From Kaistella antarctica (lineage in GTDB: Bacteria; Bacteroidota; Bacteroidia; Flavobacteriales; Weeksellaceae): a stretch of DNA of 64,000 bases. The DNA is taken from assembly GCF_900109615.1 (NCBI RefSeq), contig NZ_FOIX01000001.1, forward strand, positions 124,001 to 188,000, in the 5' to 3' direction. A model generated the notes under the pieces. The model was not told the origin of the DNA, ran no database searches, and worked only from the letters and a program-made list of their open reading frames with translations. Shown piece by piece: positions 1 through 8,964 of this stretch (the stretch's first letter is position 1; each line of letters begins with the position of its first letter). The translations under genes were made by a program, and so were the position numbers.

Positions 1-41
1 TTTCCATAGTCCTTATTTCATCAATATTTTTAAAGAGAAAA

Positions 42-92
42 ACTGCAGACGGTGTGTAATTTTCAAATTTAAACATCTAGGTCGTCTGCAGT
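42..92 (-). terminator. Candidate terminator of the RIC gene
   Basis: A 10-bp perfect inverted repeat (ACTGCAGACG at 42-51, CGTCTGCAGT at 83-92) lies just after the minus-strand RIC gene and is followed on that strand by a T-rich tract. The loop is about 31 nt, long for an intrinsic terminator, so the call is tentative. Confidence 0.45.
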
Positions 93-100
93 AATTTCTT

Positions 101-1261
101 TTAATTCAATTTTGCCAATTCTGCATCTAGCTGAATTGCTTTCTGGAAAAGAATATTATTTTCTAGCTGTATGTGCGTTTTTAAATCAGTTTCAAATTCT
201 TTTATTTTTTGAAAAAGATACTGGTAAGAACTGCATGCATCTGCGGGAAGCGTATAATCATTGGTTAATGTTCTAAAAAATGATAAATCCGCAGCCGCGA
301 TTTCGTGGTCTTTTTTAAGAAGATCGATTGGTTCTTGCAGAGAGCCAATTTTGTAAGTAATTTCGGTATCGGCATTTCTTTTCTTTGCTACAATCTGCTT
401 TATCACGGGGAATAAAACCTCTTCCTCTCTGGCCGTATTGTCTAACAGGTCCTGTAAGAAATGATACATCAAAGTGGAAAGTCGGTTTAATTCGCCATGA
501 CTGTCACCGTGATGTTCTGCAACTTTTATGGTTAAATCATTCAGGTTCTCTGCATTATCTTTGATGTATTGATGATGCGTATTGACAATATAATCAATCA
601 GGAAATCGAGTTCCCATTTATCAGAATCGTACGTTGGTGCTTTTGTTACTTTACCTGCATTCGGATCGTCTGCTAAATTATATTTTTCTGTCCTGCAATT
701 AAATTGAACGCCTTTGTCTTTCAACATTTCTGCCTTTTTAATATCTTTGATAGAGATGGTTCCCGCGACTTCTCCACCATTTTGATTGGTAGGATTTTTA
801 GCAATTTGAACTTCAAATAGTTCAGGACCTTTTAATAAATATTCCCAGGTAAAAATATCGCCACGCTCCGCGATCAATTCATAATACAACGGTTTTGGAT
901 CATGGTCATTTTCAATAATAAAACTTTCACCAGCTTTCAATGCATCGAAATATTGAAAAATAGTTGGATGTTTAAACTTCGGTTCAATGGCCGTTACATT
1001 TAATCGCTCCACTTCCTTTTGCTCTTCCACAGGATTTTTACAAATTTTCACAATGAACCATTCTGGACCTTTTTCCAGATATTCCCACGTGAAAATATTT
1101 CCGCGCTCCCCAATTAATTCATAGTACAATGGTTTTGGATCGTGATCATTTTCGATAACGAATTCTTCACCAGGTTGCAAAGCATCAAAATATTTAAAAA
1201 TAGTAGGATGTTTCATTCTAGGTTCTAGTTTAGTTACATCCAAAGTTTCTATTGTTGCCAT
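101..1261 (-). CDS. RIC-type di-iron hemerythrin protein with two DUF2249 domains
   Basis: 386 aa. Residues about 5-77 and 85-157 are two near-identical DUF2249 domains in exact 80-residue register. Residues about 165-205 resemble a degenerate ScdA_N segment. Residues about 215-380 form a hemerythrin-like four-helix domain with the expected ligands (His229/230, His250/251, Glu281, His319-Glu320, His363, Glu367). RIC proteins (YtfE/ScdA/DnrN) repair iron-sulfur clusters after nitric oxide or peroxide damage in the cytoplasm; that role is inferred from the family. Oddity: the paired cysteines usual in the ScdA_N segment are reduced to one (Cys189). The gene lies 67 bp after an NsrR-like regulator on the same strand, which supports a nitrosative-stress role and co-transcription. 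Confidence 0.85.
   Translation of the reverse strand: MATIETLDVTKLEPRMKHPTIFKYFDALQPGEEFVIENDHDPKPLYYELIGERGNIFTWEYLEKGPEWFIVKICKNPVEEQKEVERLNVTAIEPKFKHPTIFQYFDALKAGESFIIENDHDPKPLYYELIAERGDIFTWEYLLKGPELFEVQIAKNPTNQNGGEVAGTISIKDIKKAEMLKDKGVQFNCRTEKYNLADDPNAGKVTKAPTYDSDKWELDFLIDYIVNTHHQYIKDNAENLNDLTIKVAEHHGDSHGELNRLSTLMYHFLQDLLDNTAREEEVLFPVIKQIVAKKRNADTEITYKIGSLQEPIDLLKKDHEIAAADLSFFRTLTNDYTLPADACSSYQYLFQKIKEFETDLKTHIQLENNILFQKAIQLDAELAKLN
761..1240 (-). repeat. Tandem 240-bp duplication encoding two DUF2249 domains
   Basis: Residues 8-87 and 88-167 of the RIC protein align without gaps at an offset of 80 residues. The block KHPTIF, YFDAL, ENDHDPKPLYYELI and the following FTWEYL is shared. The DNA copies have diverged mainly at third positions, so the duplication is not very recent and both copies appear to be under protein-level constraint. 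Confidence 0.9.
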
Positions 1262-1328
1262 CTTTAATAAGTTTTTTTAGTTAGGTAAGTTGTTGTTTAT
1301 TGTATCAAATCTATTTTTAAGGACTTAA

Positions 1329-1763
1329 TTATTCTCTTCTTAATTGTAGTTTCTCCATCGAATTTTCTATTCTAAACTGGCTTAAAGTGGTCTTGCCATA
1401 AATCTCCTGCAATTGATCTCTTGCTTCCTTATACGTATTGTGAATAGGGCAAGGATTTGTTTCTGAGCAGAAGGCCAAACCAAGTCCACAACCTTGAAAC
1501 ATTTTATCGCCATCGATCGCAGTGATAATATCTGCCAGTGAATGTCTGGCATCGTCATCGGAGATATAAAAGCCTCCGTATCTTCCTTTTGAGGATTGGA
1601 GAAATCCTTGTTTGCTTAATCCTTGAAGGATTTTTCCAATAAAAAGCTCGGGTGAATTTATTTTCCCAGCGACTTCTTTAATGTTAATCATACTTCCATC
1701 GCGAGACTGCTGTGCGATATAAATCATCGCTCTTAAGGCATATTCACAGGTTTTTGATAACAT
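1329..1763 (-). CDS. Rrf2-family iron-sulfur regulator, NsrR-like
   Basis: 144 aa, normal length for Rrf2 regulators. The N-terminal half is a winged helix that begins MLSKTCEYALRAMIYIA. Three cysteines (Cys92, Cys99, Cys105) stand where NsrR and IscR bind a 2Fe-2S or 4Fe-4S cluster. The gene is the first of a two-gene unit with the RIC gene, the typical genomic place of an NO-responsive NsrR-type repressor; the ligand is an inference. It could instead sense general iron-sulfur status. A -7-like TATCTTTG (minus strand, 1784-1791) and an imperfect palindrome at 1810-1821 lie upstream, suggesting autoregulation. Confidence 0.88.
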   Translation of the reverse strand: MLSKTCEYALRAMIYIAQQSRDGSMINIKEVAGKINSPELFIGKILQGLSKQGFLQSSKGRYGGFYISDDDARHSLADIITAIDGDKMFQGCGLGLAFCSETNPCPIHNTYKEARDQLQEIYGKTTLSQFRIENSMEKLQLRRE

Positions 1764-1809
1764 ATTATTTGATTTCGATCAGACAAAGATATAAAATATT
1801 ATTATATCG

Positions 1810-1821
1810 GACTAATTTGTC
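1810..1821. promoter_or_regulatory. Candidate Rrf2 operator
   Basis: GACTAATTTGTC is palindromic at 10 of 12 positions. It lies about 20 bp upstream of the TATCTTTG -7 element of the Rrf2 gene, in the -33 region, where a bound repressor would block transcription. Assignment to the adjacent regulator is inferred. Confidence 0.35.
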
Positions 1822-1908
1822 TTATTTAAATTTAGACTGAAATATTTTTCGCCATCAACTTTAAATATGAAAACAATTGGGACGAAATAACCTTTGACGT
1901 CAATAAAA

Positions 1909-1936
1909 AAATCCGCCCCTTTGCAGAGGCGGATTT
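1909..1936 (-). terminator. Terminator of the receptor/DUF5689 operon
   Basis: A 9-bp stem, AAATCCGCC (1909-1917) with GGCGGATTT (1928-1936), has a 10-nt loop and a minus-strand T tract. It sits about 27 bp after the stop codon of the DUF5689 lipoprotein gene. Confidence 0.85.
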
Positions 1937-1962
1937 AGTTTTAGTGATAAGAACGTAAATTC

Positions 1963-3354
1963 TTATTGAACTTTAATATTATCTAACTGAATTGTTGTAG
2001 TAACACCAGAACCATTACCAGCATATTTGAACATTACAAATCCTTTTCCAGTTAACGATGCCGGGATCGTATAGCTTCCTGCCGGACCAAAGTTACCATA
2101 ATTTTGTGCCGGAGCTTTTGGAATGGTAAAACTAGAAGTAATATCTGTTAGTGTAGCAGAAGTAATATCTCCTAAAGGAACATAGTTAGTAGAGGTAAAT
2201 ACCTTCAAAGCATCACCAGTATAGAAACCAACATTCACATCGAAAGTTATTTTGTTACCAGGTGTAAATGTTACCGGAACAACGAAGAAAGCTTCGAATG
2301 GACCTGTACCTGCGTTTGCACCAATCTGGATATAATTGTTTCCACTAAAGTTTCTTAACTGCCAATATCTGTTACCCAAAACTGGATCGTTGATATATGG
2401 AGGGAAAACTTCTAACAAGTTTCCTGAGAAACTTTCAAATGTTTCAGCTAAAGTTGTAGGATAAGTAAGAGCAGTACCTCCTTTTGGTGGAGTTGGGTCG
2501 AATCTTGTTCCTGTTGGTGGAATTTGAACATCTGCCAAACCTCTGATTAGCATCTGAAAGTTCGCGTTATACTTACTTACTACGAAAGTTAATTTACCAC
2601 TTCCTTTTGGTAGAAGCGTTGCACCATAAGTTGCAAATCCTGAGCTTCTAAGGTTAGTAGAACCACCTACTGCATCTTCTATTTTACGATCTGTATCAAC
2701 TGGAGCACCTGCTAAATAATTAACGTAAGCTTTGTTCTCAGGATATAATTCCGCAATATTAAACTGCACATTTGGTACAGTTACCAAAGTATTGATATAC
2801 TTATCTTGCATTGAAGCAGCAAGACTTGGTAATTCTGTTGGTTTAATAGGAACAATGTCAACATTATTACCATTACAAACTGCAGAAATATATCTACCAA
2901 ATAAAACTCCCGGAATTCTACCGATAGCGAACGTAGGATCTACCGCACCGATTTTCACCGAACCACGATCTAAACCTAATCTTAATCCTTTAGCATTAAT
3001 TCTAACGTGAGTTCCTACTGGGAAATCTGCGTAATTATTTGCTCGGTCAAGTTCCATTTGCAGACCCGCAGTTGGGTTCTCTGCCTTGTCTTGAAAAGAA
3101 ATCGTTTTGTAGAAGTTACTACTTTCATCAGATGAAATGATGTATGCATCGAAAATCTGATCAGTCGTGATTAAGACATACCCAGTTGCAGGAGCTAGTG
3201 CTTTAAAGTCAGCCATAGAAATGGTTGGAGCATCAAACTTATTATTGCAATTAATTGGCGGCGTATCCCAATCATCCTTATTTACACAAGAGCTTACTGC
3301 AAATGCTGAAATAGCAAGTACAAAAGCGGTTTTAAAATATTGTTTGAAATTCAT
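1963..3354 (-). CDS. DUF5689-containing outer-membrane lipoprotein
   Basis: 463 aa. The N-terminus is a lipoprotein signal (AVSSC, lipid Cys about residue 23). Residues about 40-280 match my knowledge of DUF5689, a presumed ligand-binding domain of Bacteroidota surface proteins. The last 160 residues look like a beta-rich jelly-roll of the choice-of-anchor J type. The gene follows the TonB-dependent receptor by 30 bp on the same strand, as SusD-like partners follow SusC receptors, so it is probably the surface lipoprotein that hands substrate to that receptor. It is not a SusD/RagB homologue by sequence. The substrate is unknown; the divergent secreted EEP-family enzyme hints at a phosphodiester or nucleic acid. 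Confidence 0.8.
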   Translation of the reverse strand: MNFKQYFKTAFVLAISAFAVSSCVNKDDWDTPPINCNNKFDAPTISMADFKALAPATGYVLITTDQIFDAYIISSDESSNFYKTISFQDKAENPTAGLQMELDRANNYADFPVGTHVRINAKGLRLGLDRGSVKIGAVDPTFAIGRIPGVLFGRYISAVCNGNNVDIVPIKPTELPSLAASMQDKYINTLVTVPNVQFNIAELYPENKAYVNYLAGAPVDTDRKIEDAVGGSTNLRSSGFATYGATLLPKGSGKLTFVVSKYNANFQMLIRGLADVQIPPTGTRFDPTPPKGGTALTYPTTLAETFESFSGNLLEVFPPYINDPVLGNRYWQLRNFSGNNYIQIGANAGTGPFEAFFVVPVTFTPGNKITFDVNVGFYTGDALKVFTSTNYVPLGDITSATLTDITSSFTIPKAPAQNYGNFGPAGSYTIPASLTGKGFVMFKYAGNGSGVTTTIQLDNIKVQ

Positions 3355-3384
3355 TTTATTGTTTTTTAAAATTCTGATTACTAT

Positions 3385-6249
3385 TTAAAATCTAACTTGA
3401 AGGTTTACGAAATAAGATCTACCCTGCGTGTACCAGTATTTTGGACCGAACAACGGATATTCTCTGCTTTTATCTTCAACATAACCTGGGAAGGTAACTC
3501 GTCTGGTTTGTTCAAAACCACCCGTAATATATTTAGTATTATCTAAAATATTATTTACAGATGCAGTCACCAACACATAGTATGCTCCTAATCTCCATGA
3601 TTTACCAACGTTGGCATTCAAGAAAGAAGATGAAGGAAGTTTATTCGGTTGCAAAGCGCTTCTCAAAGTAGATTCATCAAGACCTGCGTACGGTGTTCCT
3701 GTTACTGGATTCTGTACAAATCTTTCTGTTCTTAATAACGGAGAAGGATCTAGATAATTATCATCTAAATAATTCCAGTTAGCTCCAAACCACCAAAACT
3801 TGGTAGAGTTATATCTGAACCCTAGGGAATATCCCTGCTGTGGTGTTCCACCTTGTTTTGAATTTTTCAAATAGGCTTTTCCTAAATCTTGGTAAGCTTT
3901 ACCGTCGGCAAAAGTTCCTGCAGCATCTGATGCGAAATAAACATTCGGATCATTTTTGTAAGTAAACTGACCATAACTTGCTAAACCTTGTACAGATAAT
4001 GTAGGTAAGATTTTAACATCTACGCCTAATTCAGCACCCATATTTCGTTTATCAACGTTAGACATGATCTGCGTTACGAAAGCACTCTGTACATTAGTAA
4101 CTTCTCCGTCAGTACTTGCAGATGCTAACTGAATACCATCGGCAAAGAATCTCTGCACATTGGTGTCATGTTGTGTATCTACTAAATAACCAGTCAATCT
4201 CATTTTAAAGAATGGGCTATTAATCACGTAACTCAAGTCATTTGCATTGATGATTGTATTATCAATATCTGGTGCAGTCGATGAGTTCACTCTTGGATTG
4301 ATGAATAAATCTTCTAAGAAAGGCGCTTGATTAAAGTAAGCTCCGTTATATACTAAGAAGTTTCTACCATCAATTCTATAAGTAACCTGTCCTTTTAAAC
4401 CAAAATTCCAGAAGTCGTAATTAGGACTTTTCCCGAAAGAATCTTTGTATAAGTAATGGTTGTAGTGACCTTCTCTGGAAGAAGTAGAATATCCAGCTAA
4501 ACCAGAAACAAAAACATCAAAGTTACCTGTTTGGAATTTCAAACCTGGATTTACTTTAACTTCCTGTCTTGCAAAACTGTAATTGTAATTAATTTTATCT
4601 CCTACTCTTTTTGCAACATCGGTTTCGCCGTCATTATAAAGACCGCTTTTACCTGGTTGGTTCGTAGCAGAGAATGGATCCCTGTTCAACGCAAAGTCTG
4701 CCCCTAAAAGATCTTTTACTTCTCGGTATAATTCAGACTTATAGTTTTCGTAAGATAGATTCAATAAGAACTTGGTGGTATTATTAATGTCATATACATA
4801 ATGAGTACCTGCGTTGAAAATTTTATCATCGCTTACATCAGCAACTTGAAAATACAAAGCACGTTTCCCAGTTTGACCATAATATTCACCTGCTGCCTGA
4901 TTCATATTTCTTTTATACAAAGCATCCCAGTTCAATTGAGTGAAAGCTGGATCTCCATTTTGCCATCCGTTCAATGATTCTTGGTAGGCCTGCTGCGCTG
5001 TTGTAGCAACACCACCTTCTGGAACTGCAACTGAGGCATTAGGATCTAATGAATCATAGTAACTTGGCAAGTATCGGTAATAAGTTGGCGATGGGTTTTG
5101 CACACTTTGCCAATCTAATCTCGCTCCTTTATCTTTTCCAAATTGGTAAGATACGGCGGTACGTAAACTTGATTTATCATTAATCTTCCAGAAGTCTTGA
5201 ATTTGGAAAATCGGCTGGAAACCAGATTTTACTCTTTCACTTCTTTTCTTACCATCTTGATAACCCCAATAAGAGTTGTAATGAATACCTCTGTAATCAT
5301 AAACCTCTTGCGTGCTTGGGCTAGAAGTTGATCTTCTATACGGTGCCGCAAATGCATTTACAGTTACAGTATGAGAATCATTGAATTTCTTCTCAATTCC
5401 TAAGAATCCACCCCAAGCATCATAGAAAGTTCCTTCTTGGATTCCTTCTTGTGCCCATCGTCTAGCTCCCATGGCAGTAAATGCCCAACCAGACTTGCTC
5501 ATTCCTGAGGTGTAACGGAGCGATGCTCTGTTTCTGTAATTCCTGTTGGTTAGGGAGTAAGTTGCTTGAAAACCCTTACGGTATTCACTCGCATTGGTAT
5601 TTTTGTAAATAACAGAACTTGCCCCACCGAACGCATATTCAGAAGGAGCATGATTCGCAGCGATTTCAGGATATCTGGTGATTTCATTTAAACCTCCCCA
5701 GTTTCCGTAATCTACGTTTCCGTTATCAGACTTCACCATAGAAACACCATTCATCATGGTTTCTCCGGATCTACCGTCAATACCTCTTGGTCGGAACCAA
5801 TAAGCCCCCAAATCGTAGGCAGCAATTCTACTGAAGACATCTTGCGATGATTGCAGTAAACCTACTGTTGTACCCTGACTCGAGTTTTCTTCATCACCAC
5901 TACTTTCAATAATGGCAAGACCTTGATCTACTCCAGTTAAACTGGAATACAGCGTTACCACGCCCAAGTCTTTTTTCTTCTCGTCATTGATGTCGAATTC
6001 CATTACTTTCGTCTCGTAATTCGGTTTCGTAATGACAATTTGGTAATGTCCTGTTTTCAGATCGACGAACTGGAAATATCCAATTTTATCGGCCTTCACC
6101 TCATTACCTGATCCTTTTAAATCAATCGCTGCATTTTCCACTACTTTACCGTCTGCATCTTTTAAATAAGCATAAACCGTAGTTTGTGCAAAATAAAAGG
6201 ATGCTGGTAGCAGCGTAAACAGAGAGATTAAAGATAACTTTTTAATCAT
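3385..6249 (-). CDS. TonB-dependent outer-membrane receptor with carboxypeptidase-like N-domain
   Basis: 954 aa. A signal peptide (residues 1-21, ending in FAQ) precedes a CarboxypepD_reg-like beta-sandwich (about 23-105), a plug domain (about 110-230, with the segment RPRGIDGRSGETMMNGV) and a 22-strand-type barrel that ends in VNLQVRF with a terminal aromatic residue, as expected for BamA-inserted proteins. It imports a ligand across the outer membrane using TonB/ExbBD energy. It lacks the SusC-type signature. It is co-transcribed with the DUF5689 lipoprotein, its probable partner. Substrate not determined. Confidence 0.9.
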   Translation of the reverse strand: MIKKLSLISLFTLLPASFYFAQTTVYAYLKDADGKVVENAAIDLKGSGNEVKADKIGYFQFVDLKTGHYQIVITKPNYETKVMEFDINDEKKKDLGVVTLYSSLTGVDQGLAIIESSGDEENSSQGTTVGLLQSSQDVFSRIAAYDLGAYWFRPRGIDGRSGETMMNGVSMVKSDNGNVDYGNWGGLNEITRYPEIAANHAPSEYAFGGASSVIYKNTNASEYRKGFQATYSLTNRNYRNRASLRYTSGMSKSGWAFTAMGARRWAQEGIQEGTFYDAWGGFLGIEKKFNDSHTVTVNAFAAPYRRSTSSPSTQEVYDYRGIHYNSYWGYQDGKKRSERVKSGFQPIFQIQDFWKINDKSSLRTAVSYQFGKDKGARLDWQSVQNPSPTYYRYLPSYYDSLDPNASVAVPEGGVATTAQQAYQESLNGWQNGDPAFTQLNWDALYKRNMNQAAGEYYGQTGKRALYFQVADVSDDKIFNAGTHYVYDINNTTKFLLNLSYENYKSELYREVKDLLGADFALNRDPFSATNQPGKSGLYNDGETDVAKRVGDKINYNYSFARQEVKVNPGLKFQTGNFDVFVSGLAGYSTSSREGHYNHYLYKDSFGKSPNYDFWNFGLKGQVTYRIDGRNFLVYNGAYFNQAPFLEDLFINPRVNSSTAPDIDNTIINANDLSYVINSPFFKMRLTGYLVDTQHDTNVQRFFADGIQLASASTDGEVTNVQSAFVTQIMSNVDKRNMGAELGVDVKILPTLSVQGLASYGQFTYKNDPNVYFASDAAGTFADGKAYQDLGKAYLKNSKQGGTPQQGYSLGFRYNSTKFWWFGANWNYLDDNYLDPSPLLRTERFVQNPVTGTPYAGLDESTLRSALQPNKLPSSSFLNANVGKSWRLGAYYVLVTASVNNILDNTKYITGGFEQTRRVTFPGYVEDKSREYPLFGPKYWYTQGRSYFVNLQVRF

Positions 6250-6417
6250 GTTATAATTTATTTTTCGCTTTTTGAATTAAAAATCAATTCAGTAAATTAA
6301 TTAGGGCGAATTTAGGCATAATTATATTAATTTAGTTTTAATTAACATATTTTCAACGCAAAAGCTGATACTTATTAGTATAATATGAAAAGATGCACGG
6401 TCGAAATTATATTTTAC

Positions 6418-6425
6418 TAACTTTG
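6418..6425 (+). promoter_or_regulatory. -7 promoter element of the EEP gene
   Basis: TAACTTTG fits the Bacteroidota -7 consensus TAnnTTTG and lies 26 bp before the start codon. No good TTG is seen at the -33 position. The remaining 200-bp divergent region to the receptor gene is very AT-rich and shows nothing else I can assign. Confidence 0.5.
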
Positions 6426-6451
6426 CGTTATAAATATAATTAAAAATTATA

Positions 6452-7648
6452 ATGAGAAAAATTGTAAGTTTTGTATTCTTAATGACTTTCTGTTTTATTT
6501 TTGGTCAGCAGAAGGGTCAACTAAGAAAAGTGGCGACCATAGGATTTATGAATGTAGAAAATCTTTGGGACACTATTGCGTCTGCTGATTACATCGATGG
6601 AACTAAGGATGTAAGCAACCCCGCTTTCCACCGAAGTGTTCCCCTAGATTCATTAAAATATTTAGAAACAACTGAAGAGTATTATGGTGAATGGAGAGAT
6701 GACCTATTAAAAGGAAAAAAAGTAGTGCGCAAGCAAATCCTTGCTGATGATTTTACATACAACAGTCCTAAAAACTGGAACACCAAAAACTACAACATCA
6801 AAATCGCCAATCAAGCGAAAGTAATCGCAGAAATGGGTGCGCAATATACTAAGACCGCTCCTGTAATTGTAGGATTAATTGAGGTTGAGAACAGACAGGT
6901 AATTGAAGATCTCATCAAGCATCCACTTTTAGTAAAATATGACTATGGAATTATTCATTACAACTCGTATGATGCCAGAGGAATTGATGTAGCAATTATT
7001 TACCAGAAAAGAAGATTTACGCCAAGTAACTCTTTGAAGAAAGAAATTAAAATCTACAACGACGATGGTAAAAGAGCTTATACTCGTGACATTATCGTGG
7101 CTACCGGATTTTTAGATAATGAAAAAGTAGCTTTCTTCATGAATCACTGGCCAGCGAGAAGTGGTGGTGAAGCCCGTTCATTACCTAGAAGAAATGCAGC
7201 AGCCAAAGTTTTGAAACAACAGATGGACAGTGTGCGATTGCAAGATCCAACTGCAAAATTGTTCGCCATGGGTGACTTTAATGATGACCCAGTGAACACC
7301 AGTTTGAAAAATATTTTAGGCGCCGTAGCAACTCCAAAAGATCTTAGCGCTGAAAATCCTTACTTGAATTTAATGTATCCTTTGTTTAAAAGAGGGGTAG
7401 CTTCTCTTGCTTATCAAGATGCGCCAAACCTCTTTGATCAAATCGTCGTATCTGGAAATTTAATTTCTAATGAAGTAGGAAAAGAATACTCTGTTTATAA
7501 AACGGAAGTCTTCGCGCCACCTTACCTTATCAATAGAGAGGGCAACTGGAAGGGTTATCCGCTTCGTTCTTGGAATGGTGACCAATTTACAGGCGGCTAC
7601 AGTGACCACTTCCCAGCCTTTGTGGTTGTACAGCGAGAAGTTCAATAA
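6452..7648 (+). CDS. Secreted endonuclease/exonuclease/phosphatase-family protein
   Basis: 398 aa with a cleavable signal peptide (residues 1-18, ending in FGQ). EEP-fold motifs are visible: MNVENLWD near the N-terminus, LIEVENR (catalytic Glu), NHWPARSGG, MGDFNDDP and the terminal YSDHFP Asp-His pair. Family members cleave phosphodiester bonds in DNA, RNA or lipids with a divalent metal. There is no type IX sorting domain at the C-terminus, so a periplasmic location is likely. It is divergent from the TonB receptor/DUF5689 operon, suggesting joint work on a phosphodiester substrate. The exact substrate cannot be told from sequence. Confidence 0.85.
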   Translation: MRKIVSFVFLMTFCFIFGQQKGQLRKVATIGFMNVENLWDTIASADYIDGTKDVSNPAFHRSVPLDSLKYLETTEEYYGEWRDDLLKGKKVVRKQILADDFTYNSPKNWNTKNYNIKIANQAKVIAEMGAQYTKTAPVIVGLIEVENRQVIEDLIKHPLLVKYDYGIIHYNSYDARGIDVAIIYQKRRFTPSNSLKKEIKIYNDDGKRAYTRDIIVATGFLDNEKVAFFMNHWPARSGGEARSLPRRNAAAKVLKQQMDSVRLQDPTAKLFAMGDFNDDPVNTSLKNILGAVATPKDLSAENPYLNLMYPLFKRGVASLAYQDAPNLFDQIVVSGNLISNEVGKEYSVYKTEVFAPPYLINREGNWKGYPLRSWNGDQFTGGYSDHFPAFVVVQREVQ

Positions 7649-7667
7649 GCAAAACATGACCAAATTA

Positions 7668-7694
7668 AAAACCGTTTTTCGAAGCGGTTTTTTT
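7668..7694 (+). terminator. Terminator of the EEP gene
   Basis: The stem pairs AAACCG (7669-7674) with CGGTTT (7685-7690) and is followed by eight T. The same 27-nt sequence recurs in the opposite orientation at 8965-8991, after rho. Confidence 0.85.
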
Positions 7695-7730
7695 TGGCTG
7701 TAGATTTGATTCATTATTAAAAAGTTCACA

Positions 7731-8150
7731 ATGAAAAAATTACTATTTCTTCTTAGTCTATTTTTACTAACGGTAAACTGCTCCACTCAAAAAACGGCTA
7801 CCAATCCAACGAAAGATAAGCAGCCGATGCAGGCACAAAAAGACGATGACGGCGAATATGATTTGGTTGTTTTTGATACGGAGTACAATTACTATTTAGC
7901 TGCGATCGCCCGACCAATGATGACTTATTCTGAAGAGTATTTAAAATCCAGAAATCGTTTTTTAGCGACAGAATGGAACAACTATTATAGTGCTAACAGA
8001 TATCCTAATATTATAGAATCTTCGATTGATTACGACCCAAACATTAATTACGGCTTGAAGTACGAGTACAAATTATTTCAAGTGTTTAATTATGTACGAT
8101 GGAAATACGGTTTGAGAATGAGCGGTATCAGCCAGGCAGATATGAGGTAA
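7731..8150 (+). CDS. DUF6146-family lipoprotein
   Basis: 139 aa. A lipoprotein signal (LLTVNCS, lipid Cys about 17) is followed by a short polar linker and a conserved domain with DLVVFDTEYNYYLA and repeated Tyr/Asn/Trp residues. I recognise it as the DUF6146 family, confined to Bacteroidota and without known function. A -7 element TAGATTTG lies at 7701-7708 and a terminator follows at 8177-8209, so it is probably monocistronic. Confidence 0.75.
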   Translation: MKKLLFLLSLFLLTVNCSTQKTATNPTKDKQPMQAQKDDDGEYDLVVFDTEYNYYLAAIARPMMTYSEEYLKSRNRFLATEWNNYYSANRYPNIIESSIDYDPNINYGLKYEYKLFQVFNYVRWKYGLRMSGISQADMR

Positions 8151-8176
8151 AACCGATCAAACCACATAAAACAAGA

Positions 8177-8209
8177 AAAGTTCAGAATCATCTGAACTTT
8201 ATTTTTTTT
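8177..8209 (+). terminator. Terminator of the DUF6146 gene
   Basis: The 9-bp perfect stem AAAGTTCAG (8177-8185) with CTGAACTTT (8192-8200) has a 6-nt loop and a T tract (8198-8209, one A). Confidence 0.85.
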
Positions 8210-8265
8210 CTAATTTGTCGAGTTGTAAAACTCTTCTCCTCATAATAAGGATTTAGAAGCGATAA

Positions 8266-8862
8266 TTATTTATTAAATTTCTCTTCTACTTTGTCCCAGT
8301 TTACAACATCGAAAAATGCTGCTACGTAATCTGGTCTTCTGTTTTGATAATTCAAATAATAAGCGTGTTCCCAAACATCAAGTCCTAATAATGGAGTTCC
8401 TTGACAATCTGCAACTGGCATTAATGGGTTATCTTGATTTGGACTTGAGCAAACCGCCACAGATCCATCTTCTTTTTTACATAACCAAGCCCAACCTGAA
8501 CCGAATCTTGTTTTGGCTGCTTCGGAGAAATCAGTTTTGAATTTATCAAACCCACCATAAGATTCAATGGCTGCTTTTACATTTCCTACTGGCTCTTTGC
8601 TTCCTCCTGGAGTTAAAATTTCCCAGAAAAGAGAGTGGTTAAAATGACCACCTCCGTTATTTCTAACAGCCGCTTTATCTGTTCCTGTTTTGCAAACCTC
8701 TTCAATCGATTTTCCTTCTAAATCAGTTCCTGCTATTGCTTTATTCAAATTATCTACATAACCTTGATGGTGTTTCGTGTAATGGATTTCCATTGTTTTC
8801 GCATCAATAGTTGGTTCCAGTGCGTCGTACGCATATCCTAATTTTGGTAATTCAAATGACAT
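8266..8862 (-). CDS. sodA: Superoxide dismutase, Fe/Mn family (manganese-like)
   Basis: 198 aa, full family length. It converts superoxide to oxygen and hydrogen peroxide. Metal ligands are His27, His76, Asp162 and His166 (DVWEHAYYL). The GGGH segment before the second ligand and Gln154 in the ADCQGTP segment match the manganese subtype rather than iron enzymes, but metal use in this phylum can be cambialistic, so the symbol is tentative. No signal peptide, hence cytoplasmic. A consensus promoter lies directly upstream (8891-8921). Confidence 0.93.
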   Translation of the reverse strand: MSFELPKLGYAYDALEPTIDAKTMEIHYTKHHQGYVDNLNKAIAGTDLEGKSIEEVCKTGTDKAAVRNNGGGHFNHSLFWEILTPGGSKEPVGNVKAAIESYGGFDKFKTDFSEAAKTRFGSGWAWLCKKEDGSVAVCSSPNQDNPLMPVADCQGTPLLGLDVWEHAYYLNYQNRRPDYVAAFFDVVNWDKVEEKFNK

Positions 8863-8890
8863 AATGTTATTTTATTAAAGTGTTATTAGT

Positions 8891-8921
8891 CAAATTTAAT
8901 CATTATTTAGTCCAATTCCAA
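8891..8921 (-). promoter_or_regulatory. Promoter of superoxide dismutase gene
   Basis: On the minus strand: TTG (8919-8921), 20-bp spacer, TAAATTTG (8891-8898). This fits the TTG-N17-23-TAnnTTTG pattern of Flavobacteriia and is 28 bp from the start codon. Confidence 0.7.
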
Positions 8922-8964
8922 AAAGGTCGGATTACTTTAATAAATCTTTAACATTGACGAAAAC

